64,000 nucleotides of DNA from Auricularia sp. M13 (taxonomy: Eukaryota > Basidiomycota > Agaricomycetes > Auriculariales > Auriculariaceae): contig CM073201.1 of the NCBI GenBank assembly GCA_037042915.1, forward strand, positions 2,976,001 to 3,040,000, written 5' to 3'. The notes beneath the pieces are model-generated. The model saw only the letters and a list, made by a program, of their open reading frames with translations, was not told the DNA's origin and searched no databases. The position numbers were made by a program, and so were the translations under genes. Below are positions 20,717-33,504 of the stretch, piece after piece (positions within the stretch are counted from its first letter, which is position 1; each line of letters opens with the position of its first letter).

Positions 20717-22826
20717 GATGCAGCTTGAGGGTCAGAGGCGCGCGCGGCGCATGTTATATATGCCTGGGTGGTATTTCAAAGCGGTCTTCTTCGCGCTGGC
20801 GGACCGCCGGAGTGAGTGTGACTATTCCGAGATTCGTGCGTGCTACGCGGTCATCTGGCCTGCACTGGTCGTGAAATGTTCAAAGCACGTGTCTATATCA
20901 CGGTCCGTTGGGTACTGAGTGCTGCGGTCCGTTGGGTGGTGAGCGAGGCGGCTTCGGCGACGGTCCGGCCGGCCAGCGAGCTGTTCAAGTCGTCGTCATC
21001 TTGAAGGAAGTCGACTGAGAAGCCAAGAATATGCTTCGTCGAGTTCGTGCCAGCAATAAACTTGTTCGTTCACACGAAACCAAGCTCGGGCACGGTTCAC
21101 ATGCACACCGCACGCTACCGTGTTGTTGCTTTCGAAAGTGACCGAACAGCGACGTTGGCGGTTGACCTGCGCGGCTAGCATAGGCCGTGTTACGGCTTTC
21201 ATAGAAAACATCTTGAGCGGGCGACGATTACAATTGCCATCGACAATGTGTGATTTATAGCCTGGCGCGAACGATGAGGCGAAAGGAGCAAGAGAACAAA
21301 CGGCAAAGTCCGAATTGCGGATCTTTCGCTTAATTCCGGAGTGCGGACCGCGTCGGCGACCACACCGTGACCACTATCGGCGCGATTTCGAAGAGCCAGC
21401 CATGGTAACGTCTACGTATTCTGTTGAGAGAGACGCTGACCAGCCATGGGGCTACGGCGTCTTTCCCAAGTCCTTGCGGTCAGGATCTACCGGATACCAG
21501 CATCTCCGCACTCAGGTGCGTGCTGCTACAGAGAGACCTGTTGGCATGCTCGATCTCTCGGAACTCTATGCGCACCGATGCACACGCACTACTTTCATAA
21601 TGTTGAAAAATTTGGATCCCACGGTGCGCAATGCCATGCAAGGACTGGGGTTCGTCTTACGCATCTGGTTCAGAACGCTGCATCTTTGCCACTATTCGCC
21701 TGCGGCACCACTGTGCGACTCAACTGCCCTCGGGATGCGCAATGCGATTTCCGCCGGCCCAAGACTTGATATGCGCTCCCAGTGCATTCCCCGTCATAAG
21801 GGATCTGGATCGCTGTAGGTGGGCCAGAATATAGATGTGAGAGAACAAGCGTACGTATATGAACTGGGTCTTCACTTCGTCATCGGTCTTACTGTCGATA
21901 TTTCCCTAGGTTTTGCGCAGATGTCCTCCGAGACTAGAAGCATGATTCCGACGATGGTGAGCAATGCGATAAAAGCTGCCGTAGTAAGTACTAGTTAGTC
22001 TGAACTTGCCCGCCGTCAGGTATCGCGAAATACGTATCCCCACGCGTGTTATGACGCCAGCAGCAGTGTGCGATGTGTTGCCAACTCGGTATGTCGGGAT
22101 GGTTCGCCTTGAACCTGCATCTCAATGGTCTTGTTGCCCGGCTGCCGAGTGACTACGAAATACCTTGCCCTCCCCACCGGCTCTGTACACCTGGTGAGTG
22201 AAATACCTATGCTTCCCTCTTTTCAGATACCTCCCATTGACACTGGGGCGTATTCCCAGCCTTTTACCCGCACCATCGGTCATTTCATCCTCCAGGTCTT
22301 TTTGCTGCTCTCCCACTCGTTCACACATAGACCATGTCTCCCTTCATGATCTGTTGCAATTCCCCTCTCCTAATCCTATATGTTCACCACCTATGCCTCT
22401 GCCTTGATTCAATTTCTGGCTTGGAATATCTTCCTTCCCTCCATATGGCAAGGCACATCATTGGCAGCTGTGCATTGCTTCTTGAACCTCCTGGCTCAGG
22501 GGATGGAACACCATCATAGGGATACAGAACACACTGCCACTTCGGTATGTATGAGGTGCGGCTGCTGTTGACTTTAGAAACTTGTGTAAATCCAGAAGGT
22601 GTTGGTGACAGGTTGTGAGCCAAATGACATGGTGGCCTTTGCTCCATGGCAAAGGCCTCGAAATTGGTTCGACTTCTTCAACTCTGCCTCGAGGAGGCTA
22701 GCGTTGGGTGAGACGGATGGTTGCCCAGGGCACAGCGTCTCGATTGTGGTAGGAATTTGGGTCCGGTCGGCGCCTGCATCCGCCCTCTGCTTTCCGTTTC
22801 GCCGCCGTCCGCCGTCGCCGCCGTGT
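20717..22826. other. Long intergenic region (2.1 kb) before the DOCK gene
   Basis: No gene recognised on either strand. 22,100-22,450 is strongly pyrimidine-rich on the plus strand, as is common upstream of fungal transcription starts, and may be the DOCK 5' UTR or promoter. An open frame at 21315-21818 has no motif support. Confidence 0.4.
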
Positions 22827-25800
22827 ATGGCGTCGTCCGCAGCTGCCGGGACGATACACAAGGGCGTATGGGAGCCCTTGTCGCATATTGTATATGGCTA
22901 CGCCATATACCCGCTTTCCCCTGCTCAGATACGAGATAATCTGCCGCCCGTACTCCCGCGCACCGGCGCCGACGCGTCCAGATATCATGAGGACGAGCGC
23001 GAGCGAGCTGCCCACGAAATTGTGGCTCTGGAGCTTGGAGATGAAATCTACGCGTTTGAGCGCTATACACCCAAGGGCACAGAGACCAAGGATGTTTGGT
23101 ACAGAGGGTGAGCAGGCCCCGGCGTTGCGACGGGCGACGCTGACGGCCTTGTCAGCTATGTGTGGTGTCCTGCGCGCCATGAGAACGCTGGCTCAGGCGC
23201 TGACCTGCTTACGGCCAAGACAACAACGCCAGATGACACCCAAGTGTTCATTGGGATATTCCCAGCATCCCATATTCATGTCCGCGACTTCCTGGCCGAC
23301 GCTGAGGGCAGGCTGGCCCAGGTTTATGCTGCGCTCACCACCGGCCACGATCCGTATGCGTCCATAGCAGCGGCACGTGGCATGGAGACCGTCAAGGAGG
23401 AGGAAGACGACGACGACGGCCAGTCCCGGAAATCCGTCCGCACACCGCGCTCCCGGCCACACACCCAGCACTCAATCAAGAGCCCGTATTCGCTTGCGCA
23501 CCTGCAGAATATGCGGGACTCGACGCCGTCGGCAGTCTCGGGTCCCTACAAGTTTCTTCCCCCGCGGCCGTCGCTCAAGTCGGGCGATGACACCCAATCC
23601 GGCGCCAAGCAGCCCATTATCGACGAGATATCGTCGGCGCTGCGCGAGTGGTACAACCTCATGTTCGTCTATCTCTCGCGGAAAGAGTACGCGCTTTTCC
23701 ACCTGGTCAGAGAGCATATCGACGCCCTGCATCTTGGTCGTCGCCAGCTCCTGGCGGAGACCCTGAGTGTGGACGAAACCATCAACCTTCGCCGAGATTG
23801 CGTTGCGCGGCTCGTTACGTGCAATGTTGTCCAGGGCCTGGATGTCATCGTGCGGCACCCTAACTGGGGCGGCCTCGTCACCGTCGACGTCGAGGGCGAC
23901 ATAGACCCGCAGAGCTGGGTGTCTGCCCCGCGCATGTATGCCATGCAGGCTGCCCTGGCCTACATGGACGTCGGCGACGGTGCCGGACGACCTCCCGCCA
24001 TCACGTCCTCGCTTGACCTCCCGCACCCGATGGCGCCGGCACTCAGCACGAGCAACTCGATCTTCCCCGACCTGACCCGTCGCTTCAGCGGCACCGGCGC
24101 ATCGGACAGCTCCAGCAGCAGCGACGGCACCGGCCACGCGCAGCCCGTCAAGTTCTACCAAGTCTTCCTGGACATGCAGGCGTTCGTCGCGTCGCCCTGT
24201 CTCCCGGGCGAGACGGCGCAGTTGCATTTCGCGCTGTACAGCAAGGTCGAGGGCAAGTTCATCTCGGAGGACTTTTGCGCGATCCTGAACCACAACGGCG
24301 TGCTCGCGCGCGACGCGAACGAGCTCGCGGGCGGCATCGGGCGCGTCAAGACGCTTTTTGTCGACCTGAGCCCGCACGACGTCGCGGGGCCCATCTACCT
24401 CGTGTGCCGCATCGTGCGGCACGGCGCCATGAAGCTCGGCTCGGCGGAGGATCGCAGACGCGGTTCGGACGCTGTGCGCAGCCGAACGGCGAGCGACAAC
24501 CCCAACCACGCCGTGAGCGGGCAAAGCTTCCAGGAGCTCGACTTCGTGCCCGGCACGCCCGGGCCCAACGGCATGCAGAGCCCGTCGCCGGTTCCGCTCG
24601 AGCAGCCCAACAGCGCCTACTTCCGCCGGCCGTTTGGCTGCGCCGTGCTCGAAGTCACCGAGCTCGCGACCATCGTGGCGGACGGCTTGGACGCGTCAGC
24701 CCAGCGCGAACATACGATGCCTATCTACGTTCCCGTGCAGGAGGACTCGTTCTCCACGCTGCACCAGGACATCATCGCGGGCCGCACGAAGGAGTACGAG
24801 AAGTCTTCGCGCGCGGAGATGGTGGCGGTCACCCTCAAGGCCTTCCACGGCGACGCCAAGACGATTGTGCGCGAGAACCCCAGCCTGATGCAGGATGCAG
24901 CTCTCACGCAGCGCTTGGGCTTCCCGGATGTCGTCTTTCCCGGCGACACCCGCAATGAGCTCTACGTTAAGCTCTGGAATGGCGAGTTCTTTACGAAGAA
25001 TCGGCGCAGCATGGCCGCGCTGCCGATGCCGACGGGCAGCCCGAGCAACATTGAGGTGTGCGTCGAGGTGCGCACTAACGATGGCGCGGTCGTCGAGGGC
25101 GCCATCTCGCAAGGCTCAGGCGAGCCGCCTGTGACGTACTTCCGGTCGCTCGTGTTCTGCAAGACCAACACGCCCTCGTTCGGCGAGCTCATCAAAGTCA
25201 CGCTTCCCGTCGACCTCATGCCGCGCTGCCACCTCTTCTTTGTATTCCGCCAACGCTCGTCGCAGTCGCGTTCGGCGACTAACATCTTTGGCCCAGAAGG
25301 GATGGACCGTCCGTTCGCATTCGCGTATCTGCCTCTGTTCTCGGACCGTGATTCGTTCGTGCACGACGGGAGCCACTCGCTCATCCTGTACCGCATCAGC
25401 AAGCCCTCGCCGATCCTCATCGGGGAGTACTGGGGCGCGCCGCACACGCTCCTGCCCGGCATCTCGCTCGACAACCTGCAGCTCCCGCCGAACCTCCAGC
25501 GCACGCTCGTACCCACGCGCGACAAGTTTGCACTGCGCTCGCAGCTATGCTCGACGCGCTTCACGCAGAACCCTGTCGTGCTCAACCTGATGAAGTGGCA
25601 GACGGTGGATCCGTCCACGCTCGTCGACACCCTCACACGGTTCCCTTACGTCGGCGAACTTGAGATCGTCAAGTTCTTGCGCGATATCTTCGACGCCCTC
25701 TTCGGCATCCTTACTACCTCAAGCACCGGCGCGAACACCGACCGCGACGACTGGGTGTTCAACTGTCTCGTGCACGTGCTCGGCATCGTGCAGGACCGCC

Positions 25801-28800
25801 GGTTCAGCAACTTCCAGCCTGTGCTCGAGGTGTACATCGAGAAGCACTTCAACAGCGCGAGCGCGTACCCGCGCCTGCTGCAGAGCATGAACCGATTACT
25901 CGCAAACCCACTCGCACAGGAGACGGCGCCGCGGCTGCGTGCAGCGTTCAAGGCGTGGCAGTACGTGTTCAAGTTCATCGTGCGCTCGCGCGAGTTCCAG
26001 CGGCGCAAGGAGGAGGGCATGGGCAGCGGCGCGACGGCCGAGCACCTCGAAACGCTCTTCAAGAAGGAGGTCCTCGGCTGCTTCGACGAGATCAACAAGC
26101 TCATGGCGCTCACCCAATCCGCTGCTATCGGCACGCAGACATTCGCCGTGCAGAACTTCACCGCCGTCCTGCCCGACTTGCGCAAGGTCTACGGCTCCGA
26201 CGAGGTTGTGAAGATCATTAAGAACTTCACGAGCGCGCTCGCCGGCGCCAAGGGCCGCATGATCATTTGGAAGCTTGTCATGTTCATCAACGTGGTCAAG
26301 TCGTACCTATTCGATATTCCCCAGGCGCGCGCGGCACTCGTCGAGGATATCGTATCGTGGGTCATGCCGCACCTGGGCCGGTTCGACGAACATGCTGCCA
26401 TGTACGGAGGGGACGATAGCGAGAGCGCGAAGGATGCTGCGCGCATCGCTTGGCTTGAGGGTGTCCGGCTGAGCGTCAGCATCGTTGCGCTCATCCTGGA
26501 CAAGCTTCAGCAGAATCTAGTCAACCCTACCATCATGAACGACCGTAAGCTGATGTCGCGCGAGCACGACAATGTGGACTATCTTCTTCTGCTGCTGCCA
26601 CGGTGCGTGCCTTTTTGTTGCACGCGTTGTAGCTCGGCTGATCAAGTATAGGTTACTTGACTCGTACACCGAGTTTCAGAGCGCTGCGACGCTGCGCGCG
26701 TTTGAGCGCAACAAGTCAGCCGCGACTTCCATGGCCCCAGTGCCCGTCATCTTCCCCGCCTCGCACCCGTTCTCGCTGGTTGCGCAGTATCCGTCTTATA
26801 TGGCTGCCACGGCCATGTACGAACGCACGCCGTTCTACAACTGCGGCCTAGGCGAGACGGCTGTCGCCTTCCTCTCGCTTGTGCTGTCATCCCCGCGCAA
26901 GAGTCTTGTCAACCTATTCGACACGCGGCTCGAGGTAGAGGGCAAGGAGAATACCGCCGCGCTCTTGTCACAGTTCTTCAAGGTCGCCGTGTCGATCATC
27001 GAGAATGACGCGTTCCCACGGACCTGGCTCAACGTCAACATCCTTGCGCACCGCGTCCTCTTGAAGATGATGGAGCCCATCGCCGTATTGCTCATCCAGA
27101 ATTACATTCCCGACCAGACGATGATGCATACATTCAACAGCGAGCTGTGGAAGGAGGCGTTCTACATGTTGCTGACGCTGTTGTCGTCTGAACAGTTGGT
27201 TATCGAAGAGCACAGTCCGCAGGTACGGTGCATCCGTGTATTTAACGAGTCCTGAACTGAAGCTGAACAGAAACGTCGCGCTGTATGGCGCCTGGCCGGT
27301 GACATCCGCGGCGATGGAGCTACCATCATGCTACAGCTCTGGGAAGCGTTGGGGTACAGCGCTCCTGCGAATCCTCGATACGATGTACGTTGTCTGTCTT
27401 GCCGCTTTTGTCGTCGTTCACGTGCTGATCTCTTGCCTAGACGTACCAGTCGTCGTTGAGCCCGCTCATCGGGCAGGTCGTGCATCTCTGCCTCAGTCAC
27501 CACGAGATGCTCCGTGTCAACGCTGTGCAGATATTGTACAGCATGATTGTGCTGCACTACAACGCAACGGGCAACTTCGACGAGATCGAACACGAGATTA
27601 CCAACAAGCTCGATTCGCTTTTCATGAACGAGGCGAAGGGTACCGACATTACTCGCGCCTTCTTCATCAGCCAGCTACGTCAGCTCTTCGATTCGTCTGC
27701 AGCGGACGATCGGTTGCGCGAGCGCGTCACGCACTTCCTCAACTCCGTCGACACATTCCTGGACCTCCTGCTCAGCTTGAGGACGCTGCCTGCTGGGGAA
27801 GAGTACCACGACGACCGTGTCATCGCAACTCTGCGGCTGCTTAACTTCACTCGTCAACTTGGCAAGGACGATATTTACATCAAATATGTCCACCAGCTTG
27901 TCAACGTGAGTCGCGCAAACAGCATGTTTGCTCGTTACTGAACCTGCATCAGATGCACCTTGCCAGTCAAAACTACGTCGAGGCGGCGCTCTCGTTGAAG
28001 TTGCATGCAGACCTGCACGACTGGGACTTGAACTCTTACGTGGAACCGCTGGAAGACCTCGGCCTTCCTCGCCAATCGCGCTTCCATCGGAAGGAGACGC
28101 TCTGCCTTCTCATCCTGGATTACCTTGGTATGCTCGATAATCGCGTTTAGTCGATATCGCTGAACTTTTTAAAGGCAAAGGTCGAGCTTGGGAAACCGCA
28201 ATCGAGATATGCAAGGATTTGGCGTATCAGCATGCGGAGGTCACCTTCAATTAGTGAGTTTCCACGGAAGCCAGTATGTGAAGCTGACACTCCGCTAGCC
28301 AACGGTTAGCCGAAGTACTGCATCATCAAGCCAACCTGCTCGAGCACATCGTACACGAGCCGCGTTATTACGCGGATTACTTCCGCGTTGCGTTCTATGG
28401 CGACTTCCCCGATGCCATTCGTGATAAGGAGTTCATTGTGCGTGATGTTCCTTGAGATCTGAATTCCGTTGACCTTGCGTAGTATCGCGGTTTCGAGTGG
28501 GAGAAGTTCGGCGCGTTTTGCGAACGAATGCTGGCCAAGCATCCTGGTGCTCAGCTACTGCGTTCCGGCGTGGAACCGACAGAAGAGCACCGTCAAGGCA
28601 CGACCCAGTACATTCAGTGCATGGCTGTTACGCCTGAGCCTGATAGGACTATGGCTATCTTCACGCAACCCGATGTGCCGAGCGCGGTTCGGACTTACTA
28701 TGAGCATTGGTGCGGTTCGCTCTTAGTCCCACAAAAGAGACTTGCTGACATGGGCCCGCAGTTCAATCAACACGTTCAGCATTTCACGACAGTACAACAA

Positions 28801-30013
28801 AACCGGGGCACAACCACCCCAGTTCCAGGACATCTGGACAGAAAAGACGTACTTCCTTACGGAGGAAGCCTTCCCAACCGTTCTACGGCGGTCGGAAGTC
28901 ATCGATGTCCGGGTCGCACACATCTCGCCGCTCGAGGGTGCTATTCAGGATCTCGACCAGAAGACCAAGGAACTCGTGTCACTCAGCATCCGATACGCTC
29001 AGATGTACGAGACAGGCGCAATCGGAGTGCAGACCAACCACCTTGCTGCGACGCTTAACAACGTTGTCGATGCTCAGGCGCCGAACAACATCAAAACATA
29101 TCGCGAGGCATTCCTCACGTCGGACTATATTTCACAGAATCCGCAACAGCTAGACCTCATCCAGAAGTTGCGTGATACGATAGACGAACATGTGCGCCAT
29201 TTCCGGTCCCTGCTCCTATATTGACTGACATGCCTGGGTTAGATTACCTACATCAATACCTGTCTCGGCCTGCATACCAAGCTCTGCCCTCCAGAAATGA
29301 TTCCATTCCACCAGACCCTGGAGCGGTTCTTCCGCAGACACTTTGCGGACGAAATACTGCGGCTGGGCTTGGAAGAACATACTCTTCCTGATGCATCCTC
29401 TACGCTGTCGTCGCGCAACATGGGACCATATTCGCCCTCCGTGTTCACTGAATCCGAAGCGCATGGCTTTGGGAGTACACTCCCGCACCAGCGGACCAAC
29501 TCTATCAACGTTGGTCGGCCATCGTTCAGCATGCCTCCAGCATCGCACCTCAGCATCATCTCGAACGGCACGGCCTGGACTACCACGACGCAGGCGCTCT
29601 CGCGGGCTACGACGATGAAACGCCAACATGGCCAGCCGCCTCCGCAGCCTTCACTGCTGCAACGCAACCTCGCCAACCTTGCCAAGTACGGCATGAACGC
29701 AGTTGCGAGCGGGCCTGGTGACGAGGGCCGCGACGCCATGAGCTCGAACTCGCTGGAGAACATGCCCGACAGCCAGTTGGAGTCGTTCGTCACTGTTGCG
29801 GGAGCGAGTCCTGCGAGTGCGATTCCGCCCGTGCCGCCGCTCCCTCCCCAGATCTTGTCGACGCCGTCGTCCCCCACAAATGGTATCTTTGGCGTGCCAT
29901 TCAGCCCCCAGAGCTCAGGATCGTCAGCGGAGGGGCGAAACGGCTCCACCGGCCGTGCAGGTAGCGGCCTCGCGCGCTTTGGCTCTTTTTCGTTTGGGAA
30001 GCGTGGGAGATGA
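22827..30013 (+). CDS. DOCK-family guanine nucleotide exchange factor (SH3, DHR-1, DHR-2)
   Basis: Very large protein, about 2,235 residues in eleven exons; exon 2 alone runs from about 23,155 to 26,601. I chose the ATG at 22827 because the upstream frame lacks SH3 character. An SH3-like N-terminus spans about residues 60-140 (LELGDEIYAFERY, VWYRGYVWCPA). The DHR-1/C2 domain, which binds phosphoinositides, spans about 610-830 (NELYVKLWNGEFFTKNRRSM, CHLFFVFRQRSS). A long armadillo-like region follows. DHR-2, the catalytic exchange domain for Rac/Cdc42 GTPases, spans about 1620-2010 (YYADYFRVAFYGDFP, DIWTEKTYFLTEEAFP, IRYAQMYETGAIGVQTNHLA). The tail is proline/serine-rich with PPVPPLPPQ. Known role: polarised growth and cytoskeleton control with an ELMO partner. 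All ten intron phases close. Confidence 0.92.
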
Positions 30014-30359
30014 TCAACGCACATGTTCTGACACGGTCGTGGATTTTCGCAATCTTTATCTCTTTCTGTAGGGTCTTTATCTGTTGTGGAAGGATGTCTC
30101 GATACTTCTTTGCGCCTCTCTTCCGATTTCGCTGCTGCGCACGCGGTCATTACTGTCTATCATTGCCTCTCCTTTGTTGCTATCCTGTCCCGATGCTGCT
30201 CTGCTGTACGCTCGTTTCTCCGTCCTGTTCCAACTGCTGTTCGATGAGTATAATCTAGTGCACATAACTTCTCTTTCCTACTGATTACATGGTCCAGTGA
30301 TACACGGTCCAGTGATACACTACGAGACAGGTACAAGACATGAGAGAAGTCCGTGCCGC
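30014..30359. other. Intergenic, convergent 3' flanks
   Basis: 3' regions of the DOCK gene and the 2OG oxygenase; pyrimidine-rich on the plus strand, with a short direct repeat of CAGTGATACAC near 30,297-30,320. No gene. Confidence 0.4.
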
Positions 30360-31490
30360 TCAACCTTGATATTCGCCGGCCTTCTCTTGAGGCGCGGGAG
30401 GTTCAGGTCCGAACCGACCACTGTTGCCTGTCTCTGCGAGCTTTTTGCGCTGCATGTCGCGTAAATCCCGGTTGATGTTGACGTTGTAGTGCGCGTTGGA
30501 AATAGCGCGGTATAGCTCGCGCATCTCGACGTCAGGGAAGGGGTACACGAATGGGCCGGTGACGGGCGAGGTGAACGCGTCGCTGGAGATGTGCGCCGGC
30601 AGGTGGCCGCGCAATGCGTAGACAATGGAGAAGCGATAGGGCTCGCCGCCTTCGTCGGCAGGGTGCACGCGCACTTGATGTCGGCCAGCAGTGAAGAGCC
30701 CATTAGACAGGCGCGCTAGGGTCGTACCCGCAAGCAGCGTGGCCGTCAGCCTGCCCGGCGCTTTCGACTCCTCCACCGACCTCCAGCGGTTTGCAAGCAC
30801 GTCCCACGCGTCCAGGCCAGGCGTGTGGCCAACAACGAGCGTCAGCAGACCGAGATCGCGGTGCGCCTCGCTCACCACGCGCGCTTTTTCAGACGGCAGC
30901 GGGCGGTCGTAGCGGAACAGCCTGAGCAGAGTTGCGACCCTGCTGTCCGTCGGCAACGTTGCGCACGGGCGCCCAAGCGGCTCGAATACGTCCTCTGGAA
31001 GCGCTAGCGACCGCGCGACGAGGCGCAGCATGTCACTCAGCCACGCCCCGGTCAGATTCCATGCGGTCTCGGCCGCGGGTAGCAGACCCGGCGGGCAGTG
31101 CTCTGAGCGGCGCAACGTAATGAGCAGCTTTTCGCCCTCTACGACCGAGTAGCCCTCTTCAGACGTCTGCATGGCCGCTGGGATATGGTACGCCTGACGC
31201 TCTGAGTCTGGACTGGCAAAGAATTCGCGAGATCGTGCGAAGAGCTCATTGTAGGCCTCGTAGAGCTTCGGATAGACGGAATCCAGTGGTAGAGAAACCC
31301 AGCCTTGCAGCGCCAACTCGCTCATATCGAAAGGAGCGTCTGGTACTGGCACAAGTCCATAAGCAGGCGGTCCTGGTAGCGGCGGGGATACGGATTGGAC
31401 AGATGGTGGTGGGCCGGGCGGCGGCGCGTACACTGAAGGTGGCGGAGGGCCTGGAGGAGGCGCGTATTTCGGCTGCACAACTTCAGCCAT
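30360..31490 (-). CDS. 2-oxoglutarate/Fe(II) oxygenase, isopenicillin-N-synthase-like
   Basis: Intronless; 376 residues from the ATG at 31490. A longer frame opens from an ATG at 31622 but adds no conserved sequence. The N-terminus is proline-rich with repeated APPPGPPPSV-type blocks. The double-stranded beta-helix core has the metal site H-x-D in SEAHRDLGLLTLVVG, the distal H in FTAGRHQV and the 2OG-binding R-x-S in PYRFSIVYAL. These are the marks of the IPNS/2OG dioxygenase superfamily, which hydroxylates or desaturates small molecules or proteins. The substrate is not predictable. The C-terminus (AISNAHYNVNINRDLRDMQR) is helical and matches fungal homologues of this type in layout. It is convergent with the DOCK gene. 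Confidence 0.85.
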   Translation of the reverse strand: MAEVVQPKYAPPPGPPPPSVYAPPPGPPPSVQSVSPPLPGPPAYGLVPVPDAPFDMSELALQGWVSLPLDSVYPKLYEAYNELFARSREFFASPDSERQAYHIPAAMQTSEEGYSVVEGEKLLITLRRSEHCPPGLLPAAETAWNLTGAWLSDMLRLVARSLALPEDVFEPLGRPCATLPTDSRVATLLRLFRYDRPLPSEKARVVSEAHRDLGLLTLVVGHTPGLDAWDVLANRWRSVEESKAPGRLTATLLAGTTLARLSNGLFTAGRHQVRVHPADEGGEPYRFSIVYALRGHLPAHISSDAFTSPVTGPFVYPFPDVEMRELYRAISNAHYNVNINRDLRDMQRKKLAETGNSGRFGPEPPAPQEKAGEYQG

Positions 31491-31913
31491 TCCAATGAAA
31501 TGCGAGTTCAGCGAAATCTGCAGTTGTTGGCGAAAGAAGAGAAGAGTGACAGCTTCAATATCAAACTCAGCTCTTCGGTTCTTTGACGCCTGCGAGCTCA
31601 ATCCCAGCGCTCTGCACAGCATTCTTTCTCACGAGCTCCCACCCAGCGCCTGCGGGATCTGGGTTGTGCTGTCTGCACCAGCTCCATGTCCTGAAGCGCT
31701 GGGAAAGCCGAAATAGCACAGCGCTCGAGGTCGTGGAGCTGGATGCAATGTTCTTATGCTGCTCATAGCCTATCCTGGCTGCCTGGTCTCGCTCTCGGCA
31801 CAGGGCGTCTATCTCGTAGTATCATGGCAGAGTGACTGCCCCGGACAGTCACTGGAACTTGGACAATCGCCAACCCATCTACTCATCGCTCCTCCACAAC
31901 ACCCGCATCGCCC
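31491..31913. other. Intergenic, nothing recognised
   Basis: Between two minus-strand genes. No splice-consistent coding sequence or repeat seen. Confidence 0.4.
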
Positions 31914-32427
31914 CTAGTCACCTCTCCCTTTATAAATATAAATCTTCTCGGCAGTCCTCAAGCTCCACCCATCCAATCCCCAGCTGTTCGTGGTTGTGAC
32001 GGGCATTTCCTCAGGGTAGTAGAGTTGACAACGGGCGCATGCGATTGAACGCGCGACTTCAAATGGCCGGCGGCGCCTGCATCCCGCTACGCCTAAACTG
32101 TCAGCGGTGATTCTTCCTTCAGCTGCTTGCTTGTCCATCTTGAGGTGCCTGGATGGTGACGTACGTAGGGGAGTACCCACGCGAGTACGCGTCGAGCTGT
32201 TGGACGCGTCAGCCACGATATTGCTCCGTTATTCCAGCAAATCAGCCCGGCCTGCTTACTGCAACATCGGACTTCTGCGGGATGTTTCGTCCGCACCAAA
32301 AGCAACCTCTGGCTTGTGGACCTAGACGACGTGGTGATGTCAAGTTGTGTCTCTCATATGCTTGAGCTACTGCGGACGTACAATGCAGGACCATGTAGCG
32401 CGTGTAGTCATCCGGTCTGCGCACCAT
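31914..32427 (-). CDS. Small cysteine-rich protein, paralogue A, unknown function
   Basis: Four exons, three introns, about 112 residues, from the ATG at 32427 to the TAG at 31914. It starts MVRRPDDYTRYMVLH, then GCFWCGR, an intron-flanked tyrosine-rich piece and GVAGCRRRRPFEVARSIAC ending in ACARC. The C-terminal tail is lysine/tyrosine-rich. The neighbour at 33001-33504 shares each of these blocks and the intron positions, which validates the model. CxxC pairs (CFWC, CARC) and the absence of a signal peptide suggest an intracellular zinc or redox knuckle; that is inference. I do not recognise a named family. Confidence 0.68.
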
Positions 32428-33000
32428 GGTGACAAATCTGATCTACGATGGTCGGCGTTCGAAGAACGAGACCAGGATGCAGTTGAAACACCATGCAGTC
32501 GGTTTTATACCTCCATTACCCATTGTGTTTTCCGGCACCGCCTACAGTAACATTCCCTTGTGCAATTGTGACTCCACTACACGTATTCCGGCAGGAACAG
32601 TCTTCTTTTTCCAGTTCACCTATTCGTCCGTCGTTGTCCCTACACCTTGTATCGGCGATCATAATCATTTTGATAAACTCGAGTTGTTTTTCCCGTCCCG
32701 AAACGAGATAGTTCGGAGATTGCGTTCGAAAGCATATTTCTCGGAACGGCTATCCCCAGAAGTGTGCGGATCGGTCGTTCTCATTTTGACGAACCTCGAC
32801 CAAATGAGTTGGAGACCACGGCAAGGGCCATGACTGAAGAAGGGAGGTGTTATAACACCGATAGTAACAAATGTAAGAAACAAACACTACAGTAGCGATA
32901 CACCAAACGAATCTTCTATGGCTAATAGTAACAGAGTCTCGGGACTGTCTAAGGACCTTTTTGATGGCATGCGGATGTAATGCGTGAACGACAACGCAAC
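32428..33000. other. Intergenic between the cysteine-rich paralogues
   Basis: Promoter of copy A and 3' flank of copy B; lower GC than its surroundings. No gene or mobile-element signature found. Confidence 0.4.
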
Positions 33001-33504
33001 TCAGTCGTCCTCATCCCTGTACTGAGTCCTCTGGCTCCATCCGTGCACCCACCAGGTGGTAGTGGTGTAGGTCGCGCTCTCGTCGCCGTATCCCCACTCG
33101 CAATCCTCACAGGCAACAGAGCGCGGGACATCGAGCGGCGCGGGCTGCTTGCATCCTGCGACGCCGACACTTGACAACGTTAATGCGACGGGAAATGGCA
33201 GCCAGCCTCGGACGTACGTCGGGATCCGCGCGAACGTGTGCGAATCGGGTTTCTGCAATGCCAAATGCGGCTTTGAGTTGACTGAGGCACAACGACGGGG
33301 GCGCAGGCGTCTCACAATCAGATTTGCCTTGTCCAGAACGCGCCGTTTGCACCAGAAACAGCCGCCGGTCTGAGGCCCTGCACAAGCGCCGGCGTGCCCG
33401 GTCGTGTGAGCGCTGCAGAAACGCTTGCCGGGACCGAGCCCGGTTACGATGTACGCACGGTGGAGAATCATGTACCGTGTCAGGTCGTCAGGTCGCGCGG
33501 GCAT
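33001..33504 (-). CDS. Small cysteine-rich protein, paralogue B, unknown function
   Basis: Four exons, about 103 residues, from the ATG at 33504 to the TGA at 33001. It starts MPARPDDLTRYMILH, then PQTGGCFWCKRRVLDKANLI, then a short exon (KPDSHTFARIP), then VGVAGCKQPAPLDVPRSVAC ending in CEDC, with an acidic and aromatic tail (TWWVHGWSQRTQYRDEDD). Intron 3 (GTACGT donor, TCAAG acceptor) sits at the same place as in paralogue A, and in both copies it removes codons that do not align between them. Six cysteines: CFWC, one in VAGC, two in ACEDC plus the spacing between. No signal peptide. It arose with paralogue A by tandem duplication about 1.1 kb apart. Function unknown. Confidence 0.68.
   Translation of the reverse strand: MPARPDDLTRYMILHRAYIVTGLGPGKRFCSAHTTGHAGACAGPQTGGCFWCKRRVLDKANLIVRRLRPRRCASVNSKPHLALQKPDSHTFARIPTYVRGWLPFPVALTLSSVGVAGCKQPAPLDVPRSVACEDCEWGYGDESATYTTTTWWVHGWSQRTQYRDEDD

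Noticed and set aside
21315-21818. 167-codon open frame in the gap before the DOCK gene
   Set aside because: No signal peptide, motif, splice context or codon pattern different from noise.
23472-24524. 350-codon open frame antisense to the DOCK gene
   Set aside because: GC-rich shadow of the sense codons; no motif, no splice sites, composition dominated by R, V and D.
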